DNA of 23,871 nucleotides from positions 1 through 23,871 of the IMG/VR virus record IMGVR_UViG_3300042305_001769; one strand, 5' to 3'. Position numbers and translations under genes: made by a program. Below, piece by piece: positions 1-7,919 of this stretch (positions within the stretch are counted from its first letter, which is position 1; the number at the start of each line of letters is the position of its first letter). Under the pieces are notes generated by a model. The model was not told where the DNA came from. It saw only the letters and a list, made by a program, of their open reading frames with translations, and ran no database searches. Source of the stretch: a virus.

Positions 1-192
1 TGAGGAAGAAATAACAGTTTCTATTTCATTATCATCAAAAGCGATTAGAAATCTACTTGTTTGAGGGTTTGGATTTGAATATGCGAAAGTTGTCAGAGTA
101 GCCTCAATAATAGGATCTAGCCCTGTGTTCATTGAAGGGAACAATGAATATAATGTTGTGTCTTTGCTTGGAAATAGTTTATATACTGCCAT
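1..192 (-). CDS. Partial structural protein, DNRLRE-like N-terminus
   Basis: Only the first 64 codons are inside the window; the gene continues past position 1. It starts with MAVYKLFPSKDTTLYS and continues with a pattern resembling the DNRLRE/CBM96 beta-sandwich family: a K-D-T-x-x-Y-S segment, then N-T-G, then S-R-F-L-I-A-F-D. In that family the first part matches the xDTYVyS..pNtNyG region and the second the RsLLkFDl strand. The ATG lies one base after the stop codon of the gp6-like gene, so the two are probably translationally coupled. Position after gp6 suggests a tail, baseplate or fibre-associated virion protein. The family call rests on a short fragment and is tentative; the existence of the gene is well supported. 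Confidence 0.6.
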   Translation of the reverse strand, partial: MAVYKLFPSKDTTLYSLFPSMNTGLDPIIEATLTTFAYSNPNPQTSRFLIAFDDNEIETVISSS

Positions 193-193
193 T

Positions 194-2053
194 TTATAAG
201 TTTACTACTCTACCTTGAATGTCTTGATTTGGATATTTTACTTCAAATATAGAAGGATCTAATGAAGGATAAATCACATTGTTAATTGTTGCTGCTGAAA
301 TACTGTAAGCATAAGGTGAGTATCCTAAACTTTCTCCTACTAAATTAGTTATATTTATTGTTTTAACTGTTTGAACACCTTCTACTCTATCAAGTAATAC
401 ATAAAGATCTCTTAATACAATAGGTTCATTAATTTGCCATTTACTAATTGCAAAATAATCTTTTAATGCTGCTATACAATCAAATAATACTTGGTTACTA
501 TTATAGTTAGGTAATACAATAATATCAAAATTAACTCCAATATTAATTATAAAACCATCTTTAATATTAACAGTATCATTTACCATTCTATATTGCGATA
601 AATAAGTTGTAATGTTTTGTTTTAACGCAGGTGATGCTGTAGTTAATTGGTTGTTTATATTATAAGTTAAAACGTATAAATCTAATATAGAATTGGATTG
701 ACCAGCAGATATTGATTGTGCTTTAGTTGGTTCTATATACGCTTTAGATACAACACCGTATTTAGCAGGCATTGATAATGTTCTTACCAAATAATCATCT
801 TGTGTTACGTTACGTAATTGAGTTGCAAAATTAGCAGAAGCATTTTGTCTAATATCTTCAATTGTATCTCCATCACCACCACCACTAGCTGCTTCAGGAT
901 TAGTAACTGCTAATGAATTAAATATAGATTGAGCAGTTACAGCATTTAAGTTTGAATTTAAAAACTGAGTTCTTCCTTGTAAAGTTGTTAAACTATTAGC
1001 GGGAACATTTGAGGTAACTCCTCCACCTACTAAATATCTAACAGTTAAAGTAGTATTAGAAGGAGCAATACCATATGTTTTTGTAAAAATAAAGTTTGAA
1101 GGAGCATAGGCTGTTGTTAACTTCATTTGTTCAAAAGGTAAACCTAAACCAACATTATCTGGGTTAGGGATGATTTCTTCGTCTGTATTTGCTGCTGTAC
1201 CAGCACCAAATTGTAATTGTAAAGTAGTAGCACTTAAAAAACGAGAAGCAAATCTTCTTTGTACTTGTTTTAATTGTAATAAATAAGGTGTGTCTCCACT
1301 ATATTGAGATAAATAAGGATCGTTTATATTTGTATTTTTTATAGAATCATAAACAGCATCTTGAGCTAAGTAATCTACTTCATACCATGTATTTCCATCA
1401 GTATCAGTTACATCTAAAATACCTACAATTCTAGGAGAATTTATTGTTACGGTTGCAAACTGTTGAGGGACTCCAAAACTAAAGGTTGTAGTATTAATCT
1501 GAGAAGAGATTGATTTTCTTGTCTTTTTTAATAAATAATATGTTGGATTACCACCTGAAGTAGAGTAAATAGTTACTTCTGTTGGATCACCTGAACTTGA
1601 AACTGAAAAATCTACTGGGTCTTCAATTAGGAAAGATACACCAGGGTTAGTAGGTGAATTAACTTGTGCATTTTGATTTACAAATAAAGCATAACTAAAA
1701 TCAGGAACATAAGTTGAACCAGATAAAGTAGCAGGTACTTGTTGATAAAAATCAATATTTGTAGTAGCTACAGAAGTTACATTTGGTCTATAACCAAACA
1801 TATAAGCTAATTCATATAAATTATTTGTTTGACGAGCATATTGTAAATATGTTTCTTGGATTTGGTTATCCATGTAAAATGATAAAACATCACCTACATA
1901 GGCTGCCATTTCCATAAACATCATTCCTGGTGATGCTTCTGAGAAGTCGTTGTATGTTGTAGGGAAATAAGTTCTAGCATAGTCAATTAAACTAGCTCTT
2001 AATTCACTAAAATCTTTATTAATATATGTTATATTTCTTCTTTTTATGGCCAT
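194..2053 (-). CDS. gp6: Baseplate wedge subunit, T4 gp6-like
   Basis: 619 residues, close to the length of T4 gp6 (660). The N-terminus (RRNITYINKDFSELRASLIDYARTYFP in two pieces) followed by the segment F-S-E-A-S-P-G-M-M-F-M-E-M-A-A-Y-V-G-D-V-L-S-F-Y and then N-Q-I-Q-E-T-Y-L is the hallmark of gp6-like wedge proteins of T4-like phages; the central part fits the baseplate J-like family. In T4, gp6 dimers tie adjacent wedges into the baseplate ring. The gene overlaps the stop of the upstream gp25-like gene by one base (TAATG-type coupling), as expected for baseplate genes made in fixed ratios. High confidence in the family; subunit contacts are inferred from T4. Confidence 0.93.
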   Translation of the reverse strand: MAIKRRNITYINKDFSELRASLIDYARTYFPTTYNDFSEASPGMMFMEMAAYVGDVLSFYMDNQIQETYLQYARQTNNLYELAYMFGYRPNVTSVATTNIDFYQQVPATLSGSTYVPDFSYALFVNQNAQVNSPTNPGVSFLIEDPVDFSVSSSGDPTEVTIYSTSGGNPTYYLLKKTRKSISSQINTTTFSFGVPQQFATVTINSPRIVGILDVTDTDGNTWYEVDYLAQDAVYDSIKNTNINDPYLSQYSGDTPYLLQLKQVQRRFASRFLSATTLQLQFGAGTAANTDEEIIPNPDNVGLGLPFEQMKLTTAYAPSNFIFTKTYGIAPSNTTLTVRYLVGGGVTSNVPANSLTTLQGRTQFLNSNLNAVTAQSIFNSLAVTNPEAASGGGDGDTIEDIRQNASANFATQLRNVTQDDYLVRTLSMPAKYGVVSKAYIEPTKAQSISAGQSNSILDLYVLTYNINNQLTTASPALKQNITTYLSQYRMVNDTVNIKDGFIINIGVNFDIIVLPNYNSNQVLFDCIAALKDYFAISKWQINEPIVLRDLYVLLDRVEGVQTVKTINITNLVGESLGYSPYAYSISAATINNVIYPSLDPSIFEVKYPNQDIQGRVVNL

Positions 2054-2460
2054 TACGTAAATGCTAATTGTATTGTGTCTACTATACCAGTTTCTTTAAT
2101 ATTATATGTTAATTCTACTACTACTTGATTTTCATCAGGAATTGAATAAATATTCAAAGATGCTACTATCACATTAGGAAAATATGAACCTAACTGAAGC
2201 TGGATGTTTTCTTTTAACCCATCAAGATTATTAGTAGTAATTTGTTCAAAAATAAATTTTCTTAAATTACCACCAAATGTAGGATTTAAGTATCTTTCTG
2301 GTTGGTTTGTTAAGAAGAAATTAATTAAGTTATATTTAACTGATTCTTTTGTAGTATAAGTTGTTTTAAAAACAGCCGGAGCATTAAAAGGTAAACCTAT
2401 ACCAACACCAGTTCCTGGTTTGGTATCTATAGGAAATATTTTCTTTGCTCCAAATGCCAT
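2053..2460 (-). CDS. gp25: Baseplate wedge protein, GPW/gp25 family
   Basis: 135 residues, the usual size for gp25-like proteins (T4 gp25 is 132). The segment starting around residue 23 (LPFNAPAVFKTTYTTKESVK) followed by N-L-I-N-F-F-L-T-N-Q-P-E-R-Y-L-N-P-T-F-G-G-N-L is the characteristic family core: a region allowing short linear-array folding, the R-x-x-x-P-x-F-G turn, and a C-terminal beta pair ending in V-V-V-E-L-T-Y-N-I. gp25 nucleates the sheath-initiation part of the wedge. It sits between an unknown small protein and gp6, with one-base overlaps on both sides. Confidence 0.92.
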   Translation of the reverse strand: MAFGAKKIFPIDTKPGTGVGIGLPFNAPAVFKTTYTTKESVKYNLINFFLTNQPERYLNPTFGGNLRKFIFEQITTNNLDGLKENIQLQLGSYFPNVIVASLNIYSIPDENQVVVELTYNIKETGIVDTIQLAFT

Positions 2461-2825
2461 TATTTATTCATTAAAGCCATTATTTGATCTAATCCAACAC
2501 TACCTTCAGGTAAAGAACCATTGATAGTATCTACATTTCCTGGGTTGAAGTTGCCAGCATATGCTGAGTCAGCAGGTTTTCCCATTTGCATTTCTCCTAA
2601 AATATTACCAAACATTGCTTGTCTTTCTGAGGGGGTAAGTTTTTTAGGTTGTTCAATATGCGGTTGAGCATAGGTTCCTTTTGATTCTGTTACGGTACCA
2701 AAACCAGTACCAACAGGAACCATTTTAGGGGCTTTAACAGCTTCCAATAGAATATCTTTTAATTCTTCTTGAATAGCTTCCTTTACGGCCTCTTTAATAA
2801 TTTTTTTAAAATCTGATGGTTTCAT
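2460..2825 (-). CDS. Small protein of the baseplate block, unknown
   Basis: 121 residues, family not recognised. The first 30 residues (KPSDFKKIIKEAVKEAIQEE) form a strongly charged amphipathic helix, followed by a Gly/Pro-rich middle and a C-terminal stretch with S-L-P-E-G-S-V-G-L-D-Q-I. This helix-plus-flexible-tail design is common in small T4-like assembly or capsid/baseplate accessory proteins, but no function can be assigned. It is the first gene after a break in the tight coupling: an AATATTTATAA motif lies only 3 bases before the ATG, suggesting a late promoter or start-site element. Its stop overlaps the gp25-like start by one base. Confidence 0.8.
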   Translation of the reverse strand: MKPSDFKKIIKEAVKEAIQEELKDILLEAVKAPKMVPVGTGFGTVTESKGTYAQPHIEQPKKLTPSERQAMFGNILGEMQMGKPADSAYAGNFNPGNVDTINGSLPEGSVGLDQIMALMNK

Positions 2826-2828
2826 TAT

Positions 2829-2839
2829 TTATAAATATT
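2829..2839 (-). promoter_or_regulatory. Candidate late promoter motif
   Basis: Exact sense-strand AATATTTATAA, ending 3 bases before the ATG at 2825 and just after the stop of the 291-residue gene. If it is a late promoter the transcript would be leaderless or initiate inside the start region, so it could instead act at the level of translation initiation. Confidence 0.4.
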
Positions 2840-2842
2840 AGG

Positions 2843-3718
2843 TTAATAAGCTTTTAAATTATCTCTGTCAATTATTAGTTTAAGTTCATTAATAAGGACT
2901 TGAGGAACAGTTGTAAATGATAGTTCAGTTTCAATTAATATAATACCTTGAGAATTTTTACCAACTGCTTTTCTACGAGTAACAGTATCTGTAAAAGGTA
3001 CTTCTACAATTTCAATAATAAATCCTTGATAAGTCATCTCATTTAATGTTTGTGATGCTTTTGCTTGTGAAACAGATAATGTTTTTATCTCATTTGAAAT
3101 AGGATCTAAAGTAGCATTAGGGTCACATTTTAATATATTAAAGTCTATACTTTCTAAAGCTTGAATAGCTTTTAAAACAAATATATTAATTATGGAAAGA
3201 GCTAAACTAGCAGCTGATACTATTGTTTTATATTTTTTAATTCTAGATTGCCATTCTGCATCTAAATTTAAATTTATTTTAGCTGTGTCTAAAGAAGCTA
3301 ATACAGTAGGTAAAGCAGCAGCTAAAGCAGGATTAAGAGCAGCAGCTATTCTAGCTGCTATTTTAGAAGCATCAATGGAACTATTAGCTCCCTGTAAAAT
3401 GGAAAGAGCAGCAGAAATACCGGTTAAAATCGTCGTAGTTGTATCTATGATTTTTCCTATTCTATTTAATGAAGATAATATATTATTTCTTTTATTTATT
3501 ATTTCTTGTAAAGTAGAAGAGTTAGGACAAGTATTAGTGTTTTGATATTTTTCTATTAATTCTTTTTGTAATGAATCTAAAGCAGGTTGAATAATAACAG
3601 GAATTTGATCTCCTAAAACCATTAATAATTGAGGTAAAGCATCTGTTCCTTGGGCTTTTATATAGTCAGGAGTAGCATTGTTTAGTTGTTCTGCTGTTAT
3701 GTCATTATATCCTGCCAT
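2843..3718 (-). CDS. Probable baseplate/tail protein, unknown
   Basis: 291 residues, not recognised by family. It is rich in long predicted helices: residues around 28-60 (DALPQLLMVLGDQIPVIIQP and following), a hydrophobic Ala/Ile/Leu-rich middle (about residues 85-190), and a more polar beta-rich C-terminal part ending in E-T-E-L-S-F-T-T-V-P-Q-V-L-I-N-E-L-K. A single Cys-Pro pair (T-C-P-N-S) is near residue 64. It lies between the gp5-like spike gene (sharing one base) and the gp25 block, so a role in the baseplate hub or wedge is likely by position only. The antisense ORF at 3192-3545 is a by-product of its biased Ala/Leu codons. Confidence 0.8.
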   Translation of the reverse strand: MAGYNDITAEQLNNATPDYIKAQGTDALPQLLMVLGDQIPVIIQPALDSLQKELIEKYQNTNTCPNSSTLQEIINKRNNILSSLNRIGKIIDTTTTILTGISAALSILQGANSSIDASKIAARIAAALNPALAAALPTVLASLDTAKINLNLDAEWQSRIKKYKTIVSAASLALSIINIFVLKAIQALESIDFNILKCDPNATLDPISNEIKTLSVSQAKASQTLNEMTYQGFIIEIVEVPFTDTVTRRKAVGKNSQGIILIETELSFTTVPQVLINELKLIIDRDNLKAY

Positions 3719-4965
3719 TATTTAGTGTAGCTTGTATTAGATTTTATTTTAGGTAAAACATTTTGTTCAATAGCTGTTACTTGACCATTTAATACTTTAG
3801 CGGCTATATTTATTGTAACTACATCTTTTGCTGTAAAAACAGCATTAGTAAATATTTTAATACTAGTAATTAATTGTTGAAGTAAATCTTGAGTTATATT
3901 ACCATATAATAAAGGCTCAGTAGCATCTTTATCTCCTAATAAAACTTTATCAGATTGAACAACAGTCAATGGTGTATCAATATTTACACTACTAATAGCA
4001 TTTAAATTAACTGATTTGTTGGAAGTCAATAAAATATGATCATTAGTAGAATTAAATACTAATCTTCCTGAATTTAAAATTATTTGTTTTCCAGCATATT
4101 GATCAGGTGCTGTAGGAGCAGATCCTGAATTATAACTTGTATATGATGTATTAGCAGCGGCTAGTGGAATTTTTTGGGTACTAGTAAGATAAATAGAAGA
4201 ATCATTATCATTAATATTTTCAATAACAGGTATCCACCCTTCTTCTCCTACTTGAGTTCCTTGACCATTTCTTAAAATGACAATAGGATCTCCACTTGAA
4301 CCTGTAGTAGACCAATTATTTAATCCTATAGGCTCATTTGTTTTAGTTTTAATAGTAGAGCCTAATCTAATTGAGTTACCCCATCTGCCTTCTGTTATAA
4401 TATCACCTTCAAAAGGTTTTAAGGGGTGAATATTAGAACGTTCAATAAATGTATTACCTAAATAAATTTCAGTTGATTGATCTGTTACTCGTCTAACATT
4501 TCCTAATTGAGTTTGTATATAATCTTTTTGTTGAGATTCAGGTAATATATTTGGGTTTGATGGAAAACCATTATGGTGAGGATGATTCCATAAAGAAACA
4601 ATATTGATATAATAACTAAATACATTCCCTGTTATTTCACCAATTCTAGTATCAGGAAATGATAGAATATAAACTATTTCATTAACTAAAGGTAAACTTT
4701 TATTATTACCTAATAAAGGTTTTGCTACAGGAGGAGTATTAGGAGTATTAGGATTAATTACATCTTCATATTCAATAATTCCTATAGCATTATATCCACC
4801 TAATTCTATAAATCGTGGATGAGTTTCATCTAAAACAATACTTAATACACGAACAGCATTTATATCTCCACTTTTATTTAAAGAACGAAATGATCCAAAA
4901 GATTTATTTGATTCATTTATTCTCTGATTTGCTGAGGATTGTCCATTAATTGTTTCAATAGTCAT
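3718..4965 (-). CDS. gp5: Baseplate central spike/hub, gp5-like without lysozyme
   Basis: 415 residues. The N-terminal part (about 35-160) resembles the gp5 OB-fold region, with R-V-L-S-I-V-L-D and, later, F-P-D-T-R-I-G-E-I-T-G-N. The C-terminal part (about 285-365) contains the strand-rich pattern seen in gp5/VgrG-type spikes of T4-like marine phages: L-V-F-N-S-T-N-D-H-I-L-L-T-S, then S-V-N-I-D-T, then V-L-L-G-D-K-D-A-T-E-P-L-L. T4 gp5 (575 residues) has a lysozyme domain in between; I see no T4-lysozyme-type catalytic segment here, so penetration would rely on the needle or on another enzyme. One-base overlaps join it to both neighbours. Confidence 0.78.
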   Translation of the reverse strand: MTIETINGQSSANQRINESNKSFGSFRSLNKSGDINAVRVLSIVLDETHPRFIELGGYNAIGIIEYEDVINPNTPNTPPVAKPLLGNNKSLPLVNEIVYILSFPDTRIGEITGNVFSYYINIVSLWNHPHHNGFPSNPNILPESQQKDYIQTQLGNVRRVTDQSTEIYLGNTFIERSNIHPLKPFEGDIITEGRWGNSIRLGSTIKTKTNEPIGLNNWSTTGSSGDPIVILRNGQGTQVGEEGWIPVIENINDNDSSIYLTSTQKIPLAAANTSYTSYNSGSAPTAPDQYAGKQIILNSGRLVFNSTNDHILLTSNKSVNLNAISSVNIDTPLTVVQSDKVLLGDKDATEPLLYGNITQDLLQQLITSIKIFTNAVFTAKDVVTINIAAKVLNGQVTAIEQNVLPKIKSNTSYTK

Positions 4966-5303
4966 TACTTTTCCCCCTGAGTTAATTCATTAACGGCAGC
5001 AAGTAATTGTTCTTTTTCTTCATCAGAAATGGTTAATGAACCATCAGTAGTAGTAGTTTGCATAGCGCGTTGAGCTAACGCTGCCATTTTTATTAGTAAA
5101 TCATCATTTTTAACACTTATTTCCATGTATTCTTTAATTAAGGGAACTACTAAAGTAGCATCACCTATTTCAGAAATAAGAGGTTTTAATTCATTTATAA
5201 GAGCAGTAACTTGTTGATCTTTTTTCTTTTGGTTATTGTAGATTTCTTCCAAAATATGAGAGAATTTTTTCTTACCAAAGACAATGTTATCAAATTGTGA
5301 CAT
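4965..5303 (-). CDS. Small helical late protein, unknown
   Basis: 112 residues, no recognised family. It is almost entirely helical by eye, with charged heptad-like stretches (H-I-L-E-E-I-Y-N-N-Q-K-K-K-D-Q-Q and D-E-E-K-E-Q-L-L-A-A-V-N-E-L). The start is supported by its being first in the baseplate block: a copy of the late motif (ATATTTATAA) lies 20 bases upstream and the preceding sigma-factor gene ends 34 bases away. Position suggests a tail assembly or chaperone-type protein, but this is inference from context only. Confidence 0.78.
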   Translation of the reverse strand: MSQFDNIVFGKKKFSHILEEIYNNQKKKDQQVTALINELKPLISEIGDATLVVPLIKEYMEISVKNDDLLIKMAALAQRAMQTTTTDGSLTISDEEKEQLLAAVNELTQGEK

Positions 5304-5321
5304 AAGACAATAGTTATTTTA

Positions 5322-5332
5322 TTATAAATATG
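5322..5332 (-). promoter_or_regulatory. Candidate late promoter motif
   Basis: Sense strand CATATTTATAA, about 20 bases before the start of the 112-residue gene that opens the baseplate block. It matches the AATATTTATAA element found before other late genes, has no TTG box 20 nt upstream, and lies in the only sizeable gap between 6045 and 4965. Confidence 0.45.
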
Positions 5333-5337
5333 AAAAC

Positions 5338-6045
5338 TTAAAATTTTATGTATCCTTGCTCAAGATAAAACGAGTATCCCTTTTTAAATATATCGTGAAG
5401 TTTATTTGTGATTTTTGTTATTTTAGGGGTTTTAGCATCTACTATTTCTCTAATATAAATGTAAAGTGCTTTTTTATTAAAAATATCTAAACTTTCTCTT
5501 TTTCTAAATAATTCTAAAACCGCATCTGCTATTTGAGCATCTTCCTCTTTAGGAAATAATTCAAAAATATTTTCAGTGCAGTGTTTAGTATATTCGTCTA
5601 TATAATAAGATAAACGTTCTATTGGTTGTGTATCTTCCATTTCATAAGAATGGTTTTCATCTTCATCTAATACATCTACATCAATAGTTTCAATTCTTTT
5701 CTTATAGTTTTTCTGGTTTGAAAGAATTAAATAACGTTTTGCAATTGTACCAAAATAAGAATATGCTTTAGCTCCTTTTTCTGGTTTGAATAAATGGATT
5801 TTACTTAATAAGAATGTGATTACCTCATGTTGTAAATCCTCGATATTATCTACTTCTGTATAATAAAATTTAAAAGTGTGGATAATATTTTCTGTTAATT
5901 TGAAGAAAGCGTAATGGATTTTTGAACGGTAGATTTCATTTTTTATTTCAAAATCATTACTACTGTTGTAAGCAATAATAGCATTTTCCGTTTCCTGGTT
6001 GAAGTATTGTACTCCTTTTTTCTTCTTTTTTACTACTTCTTCCAT
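5338..6045 (-). CDS. gp55: Late-transcription sigma factor, T4 gp55-like
   Basis: 235 residues (T4 gp55 is 185). The diagnostic part is around residues 60-110: Y-Y-T-E-V-D-N-I-E-D-L-Q-H-E-V-I-T-F-L-L-S-K-I-H-L-F-K-P-E-K-G followed by A-K-A-Y-S-Y-F-G-T-I-A-K-R-Y-L-I, which matches the sigma region-2-like core of gp55-type factors. The C-terminal part is helical and extended; T4 gp55 ends in a clamp-binding tail, and here the last residues are aromatic/hydrophobic (Y-S-F-Y-L-E-Q-G-Y-I-K-F), compatible with that role. It would direct host RNA polymerase to late promoters; candidate sites are the AATATTTATAA motifs in this window. It abuts the membrane-protein gene upstream with a one-base overlap. 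Confidence 0.82.
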   Translation of the reverse strand: MEEVVKKKKKGVQYFNQETENAIIAYNSSNDFEIKNEIYRSKIHYAFFKLTENIIHTFKFYYTEVDNIEDLQHEVITFLLSKIHLFKPEKGAKAYSYFGTIAKRYLILSNQKNYKKRIETIDVDVLDEDENHSYEMEDTQPIERLSYYIDEYTKHCTENIFELFPKEEDAQIADAVLELFRKRESLDIFNKKALYIYIREIVDAKTPKITKITNKLHDIFKKGYSFYLEQGYIKF

Positions 6046-6326
6046 TATTTAGTGATATTTTTAATGATAAAGGCATTTAATGCTGTTTGGATAATTTTAA
6101 TTTGTTCAAAGAAAAATCCTACTTCATCATCAGATTTAAAACTACCTTTAGCATCTACTTCCATCATTTTCTTTTCAGCCATTTCAATGGTGTCAGAAAT
6201 TTTGTTTAAATAAGACATATATCCTACTAGGATATCTTCTTGTTTTTCATTCTTTTTTAAGAGGTTAAAGGTCGTAAATCCAAGAGTCACGACCAGTATT
6301 AAAAGAATAATAATTGTTAATATCAT
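6045..6326 (-). CDS. Small membrane-anchored protein, unknown
   Basis: 93 residues. Residues 2-22 are a single hydrophobic segment (ILTIIILLILVVTLGFTTF), followed by K-K-N-E-K and a helical, acidic cytoplasmic-type domain with E-M-A-E-K-K-M-M-E-V-D and a C-terminal helix (F-F-F-E-Q-I-K-I-I-Q-T-A). Not recognised. Its start overlaps the end of the HD-domain gene by four bases, and its end overlaps the sigma gene by one, so HD, membrane protein and sigma factor are one translational unit. Confidence 0.75.
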   Translation of the reverse strand: MILTIIILLILVVTLGFTTFNLLKKNEKQEDILVGYMSYLNKISDTIEMAEKKMMEVDAKGSFKSDDEVGFFFEQIKIIQTALNAFIIKNITK

Positions 6327-7108
6327 AAATTGTCTAAAATGTTTTTTAAACCTTCACTTTTCATGCTGCTTAATGCTTTTTGTTTAGCAACACCAGGTGC
6401 AGGATTCTTTTTATTTGTATCCAATGTAAATGATTTCTTTGCGGGTTCCACGTTACCTTGGAGTTTTGGTAACCATTCTCTTTCAAACTCAATTCGAGCA
6501 GCCATTAAATCCGCTTGATGTACAATAAAAGGTAATGAGGTACGTGGTTTTTGTTCTGGAAGATAAGTCATTAGGTATTTCTTATTTGCTTCATCATATA
6601 AACCATCGTGAGTTTGAATTGCAACCATTTCATTAAAGGTATATTGAACACCATGAGACTGAAGTAAAAATAAACCTCTATCTGGAACGGATGCAAATGG
6701 GACTTTAGTATTAAACATATAATCCTCACCTAATTTTTCACGTCTCCAATTGTCAGTCTGAGGGATATAAGAATCATTTTCTTCATCTCCCATTTTACCT
6801 AAATCATGGTTTAAAGCAGAAAATATTAATTCTTCTTTAGTAAATGTAGTTAAATCGGCTCCCATATTACCCCATAATTCATAAAGATGAAGAGAGCAAA
6901 TAATTACTCTATTAACATGTTCAACATATCCTCCTGGGAATGCATTGTGGTATTCTTTCTTATGGGCAGCAGGCATCAACATAAGTCTATCCTGGTATTT
7001 GGTATAGAATTCTTTTAATTTTTCTTTACGTGGTTCAGAAATATGATCCTCAATAAAGCCCATAAGTCGAACCCAATTTTGTTGAATTTCTTTAGCTTCT
7101 AATTTCAT
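6323..7108 (-). CDS. HD-domain metal-dependent phosphohydrolase
   Basis: 261 residues. Metal-binding residues of the HD superfamily can be placed in order: His64 (G-G-Y-V-E-H-V), the His101-Asp102 doublet in L-N-H-D-L-G-K, His167-Asp168 in Q-T-H-D-G-L-Y, and a distal Asp200 in H-Q-A-D-L-M-A-A-R-I-E. The family hydrolyses phosphoester bonds of nucleotides; phage members may act on (d)NTPs or signalling nucleotides, but the substrate cannot be read from sequence. The C-terminal 40 residues are Lys/Ser/Pro-rich and probably flexible. It is upstream of, and coupled with, the sigma-factor gene. Confidence 0.8.
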   Translation of the reverse strand: MKLEAKEIQQNWVRLMGFIEDHISEPRKEKLKEFYTKYQDRLMLMPAAHKKEYHNAFPGGYVEHVNRVIICSLHLYELWGNMGADLTTFTKEELIFSALNHDLGKMGDEENDSYIPQTDNWRREKLGEDYMFNTKVPFASVPDRGLFLLQSHGVQYTFNEMVAIQTHDGLYDEANKKYLMTYLPEQKPRTSLPFIVHQADLMAARIEFEREWLPKLQGNVEPAKKSFTLDTNKKNPAPGVAKQKALSSMKSEGLKNILDNL

Positions 7109-7113
7109 AAGTA

Positions 7114-7311
7114 TTAAAATTGAGTATTAACTTCTCCTGGTGATAGTGGTTCTTGTTGAACGAATGATTTAGCATCATTTATATTGTCCCTCATTTCTTG
7201 GATCATCTCGTCAACCATTGTCCAATTTCCCTGTCTTAGGGCCAATTGTAGTTTCTCGATTCCTCCTTCTACTCGTTCCAATCTTCTCATTATTATCTCT
7301 CTATTTTTCAT
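7114..7311 (-). CDS. Small coiled-coil-like protein, unknown
   Basis: 65 residues starting MKNREIIMRRLERVEGG. A longer open frame continues upstream to 7404, but that extra part translates a promoter (7330-7362) and the end of the preceding gene, so I place the start at 7311; a second possible start is at 7290. The protein is a charged helix (R-L-E-R-V-E-G-G-I-E-K-L-Q-L-A-L-R-Q-G-N) followed by W-T-M-V-D-E-M-I-Q-E-M-R. No family recognised. It has its own early-type promoter, unlike the neighbouring late genes. Confidence 0.7.
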   Translation of the reverse strand: MKNREIIMRRLERVEGGIEKLQLALRQGNWTMVDEMIQEMRDNINDAKSFVQQEPLSPGEVNTQF

Positions 7312-7329
7312 AAAATATATTATTTGAGG

Positions 7330-7362
7330 AGAATATACGAAAAAGATCCTGAAAAACCAAAT
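7330..7362 (-). promoter_or_regulatory. Early-type Bacteroidota promoter
   Basis: Sense strand: TTTGG, 20 nt from TTG to TATATT, preceded by TTTTTCG and followed by C. It lies 20 bases upstream of the ATG at 7311 and overlaps the last codon of the upstream gene. It is the only copy of this promoter class found left of the tRNA cluster. Confidence 0.7.
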
Positions 7363-7775
7363 TAAAGCGAAATTGCTTTTATAATATTTAAGATCACAGA
7401 ACATTTTTCATATTCTTCAGTGTCCTGAAAATGTAATAAAAGTCTGTTTAAATTCCCAACTATAGTTTGGTTTGCTAAAGAATCCAATGTTTCTTTATGT
7501 AGTGGAATATTTAAATCCACTTTATTTATATAATACCAGGCCCTTTCAAAAGCAAAAAATTCACCTGCTTTTTCCAAGTCTTTAGGGTTTAGGGAAGGAT
7601 CTACTTCATTACAGAACATAATAAATTTCTTACTAAATACTTCATGATTAATCATTATTTTATTAAACATTACTATCCAGTAATAAGGATGTTCATACAA
7701 ATCTATGATTTCTATGTCCTTAGTCTTAGACTCAGATCCAAATAAACCAAAAATTTTGTTAACATTCATGTCCAT
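7362..7775 (-). CDS. Unknown phage protein
   Basis: 137 residues, not recognised. Mostly helical with aromatic-rich core segments (H-P-Y-Y-W-I-V-M-F-N-K-I-M and F-F-A-F-E-R-A-W-Y-Y-I-N-K-V) and a charged C-terminal helix (F-Q-D-T-E-E-Y-E-K-C-S-V). Two in-frame starts, MDM and M at residue 3, are possible; a degenerate late-like motif (ATATATTTAT) lies directly before the first. It is the first gene after the lysis-operon terminator. Confidence 0.72.
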   Translation of the reverse strand: MDMNVNKIFGLFGSESKTKDIEIIDLYEHPYYWIVMFNKIMINHEVFSKKFIMFCNEVDPSLNPKDLEKAGEFFAFERAWYYINKVDLNIPLHKETLDSLANQTIVGNLNRLLLHFQDTEEYEKCSVILNIIKAISL

Positions 7776-7870
7776 AAATATATGTTATAGACGTTTTTAC
7801 ACCATATATTAAAACTTTTAAATATAAAATCACCAAATCCCACGCAAAAAATATTGATTGCGTATATATA

Positions 7871-7896
7871 CAAAGAAAGCCGGATATACCGGCTTT
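7871..7896 (-). terminator. Intrinsic terminator after the lysis operon
   Basis: Perfect inverted repeat AAAGCCGG-TATAT-CCGGCTTT in the minus sense, followed by TTCTTTG. It lies 24 bases beyond the stop of the endolysin gene and closes the long operon starting at 15452. A weaker repeat, CGCAA...TTGCG, follows at about 7840-7862. Confidence 0.75.
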
Positions 7897-7919
7897 GACT
7901 TTGTAATTATTATATACTT

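Noticed and set aside
3192-3545. + strand frame of 117 residues
   Set aside because: Antisense to a well-supported minus-strand gene; Ala/Leu-rich shadow without promoter or neighbours on that strand.
7312-7404. N-terminal extension of the 65-residue gene to 7404
   Set aside because: The extra part translates the promoter at 7330-7362 and the end of the upstream gene; the same reasoning was used for starts at 21660 and 22922.
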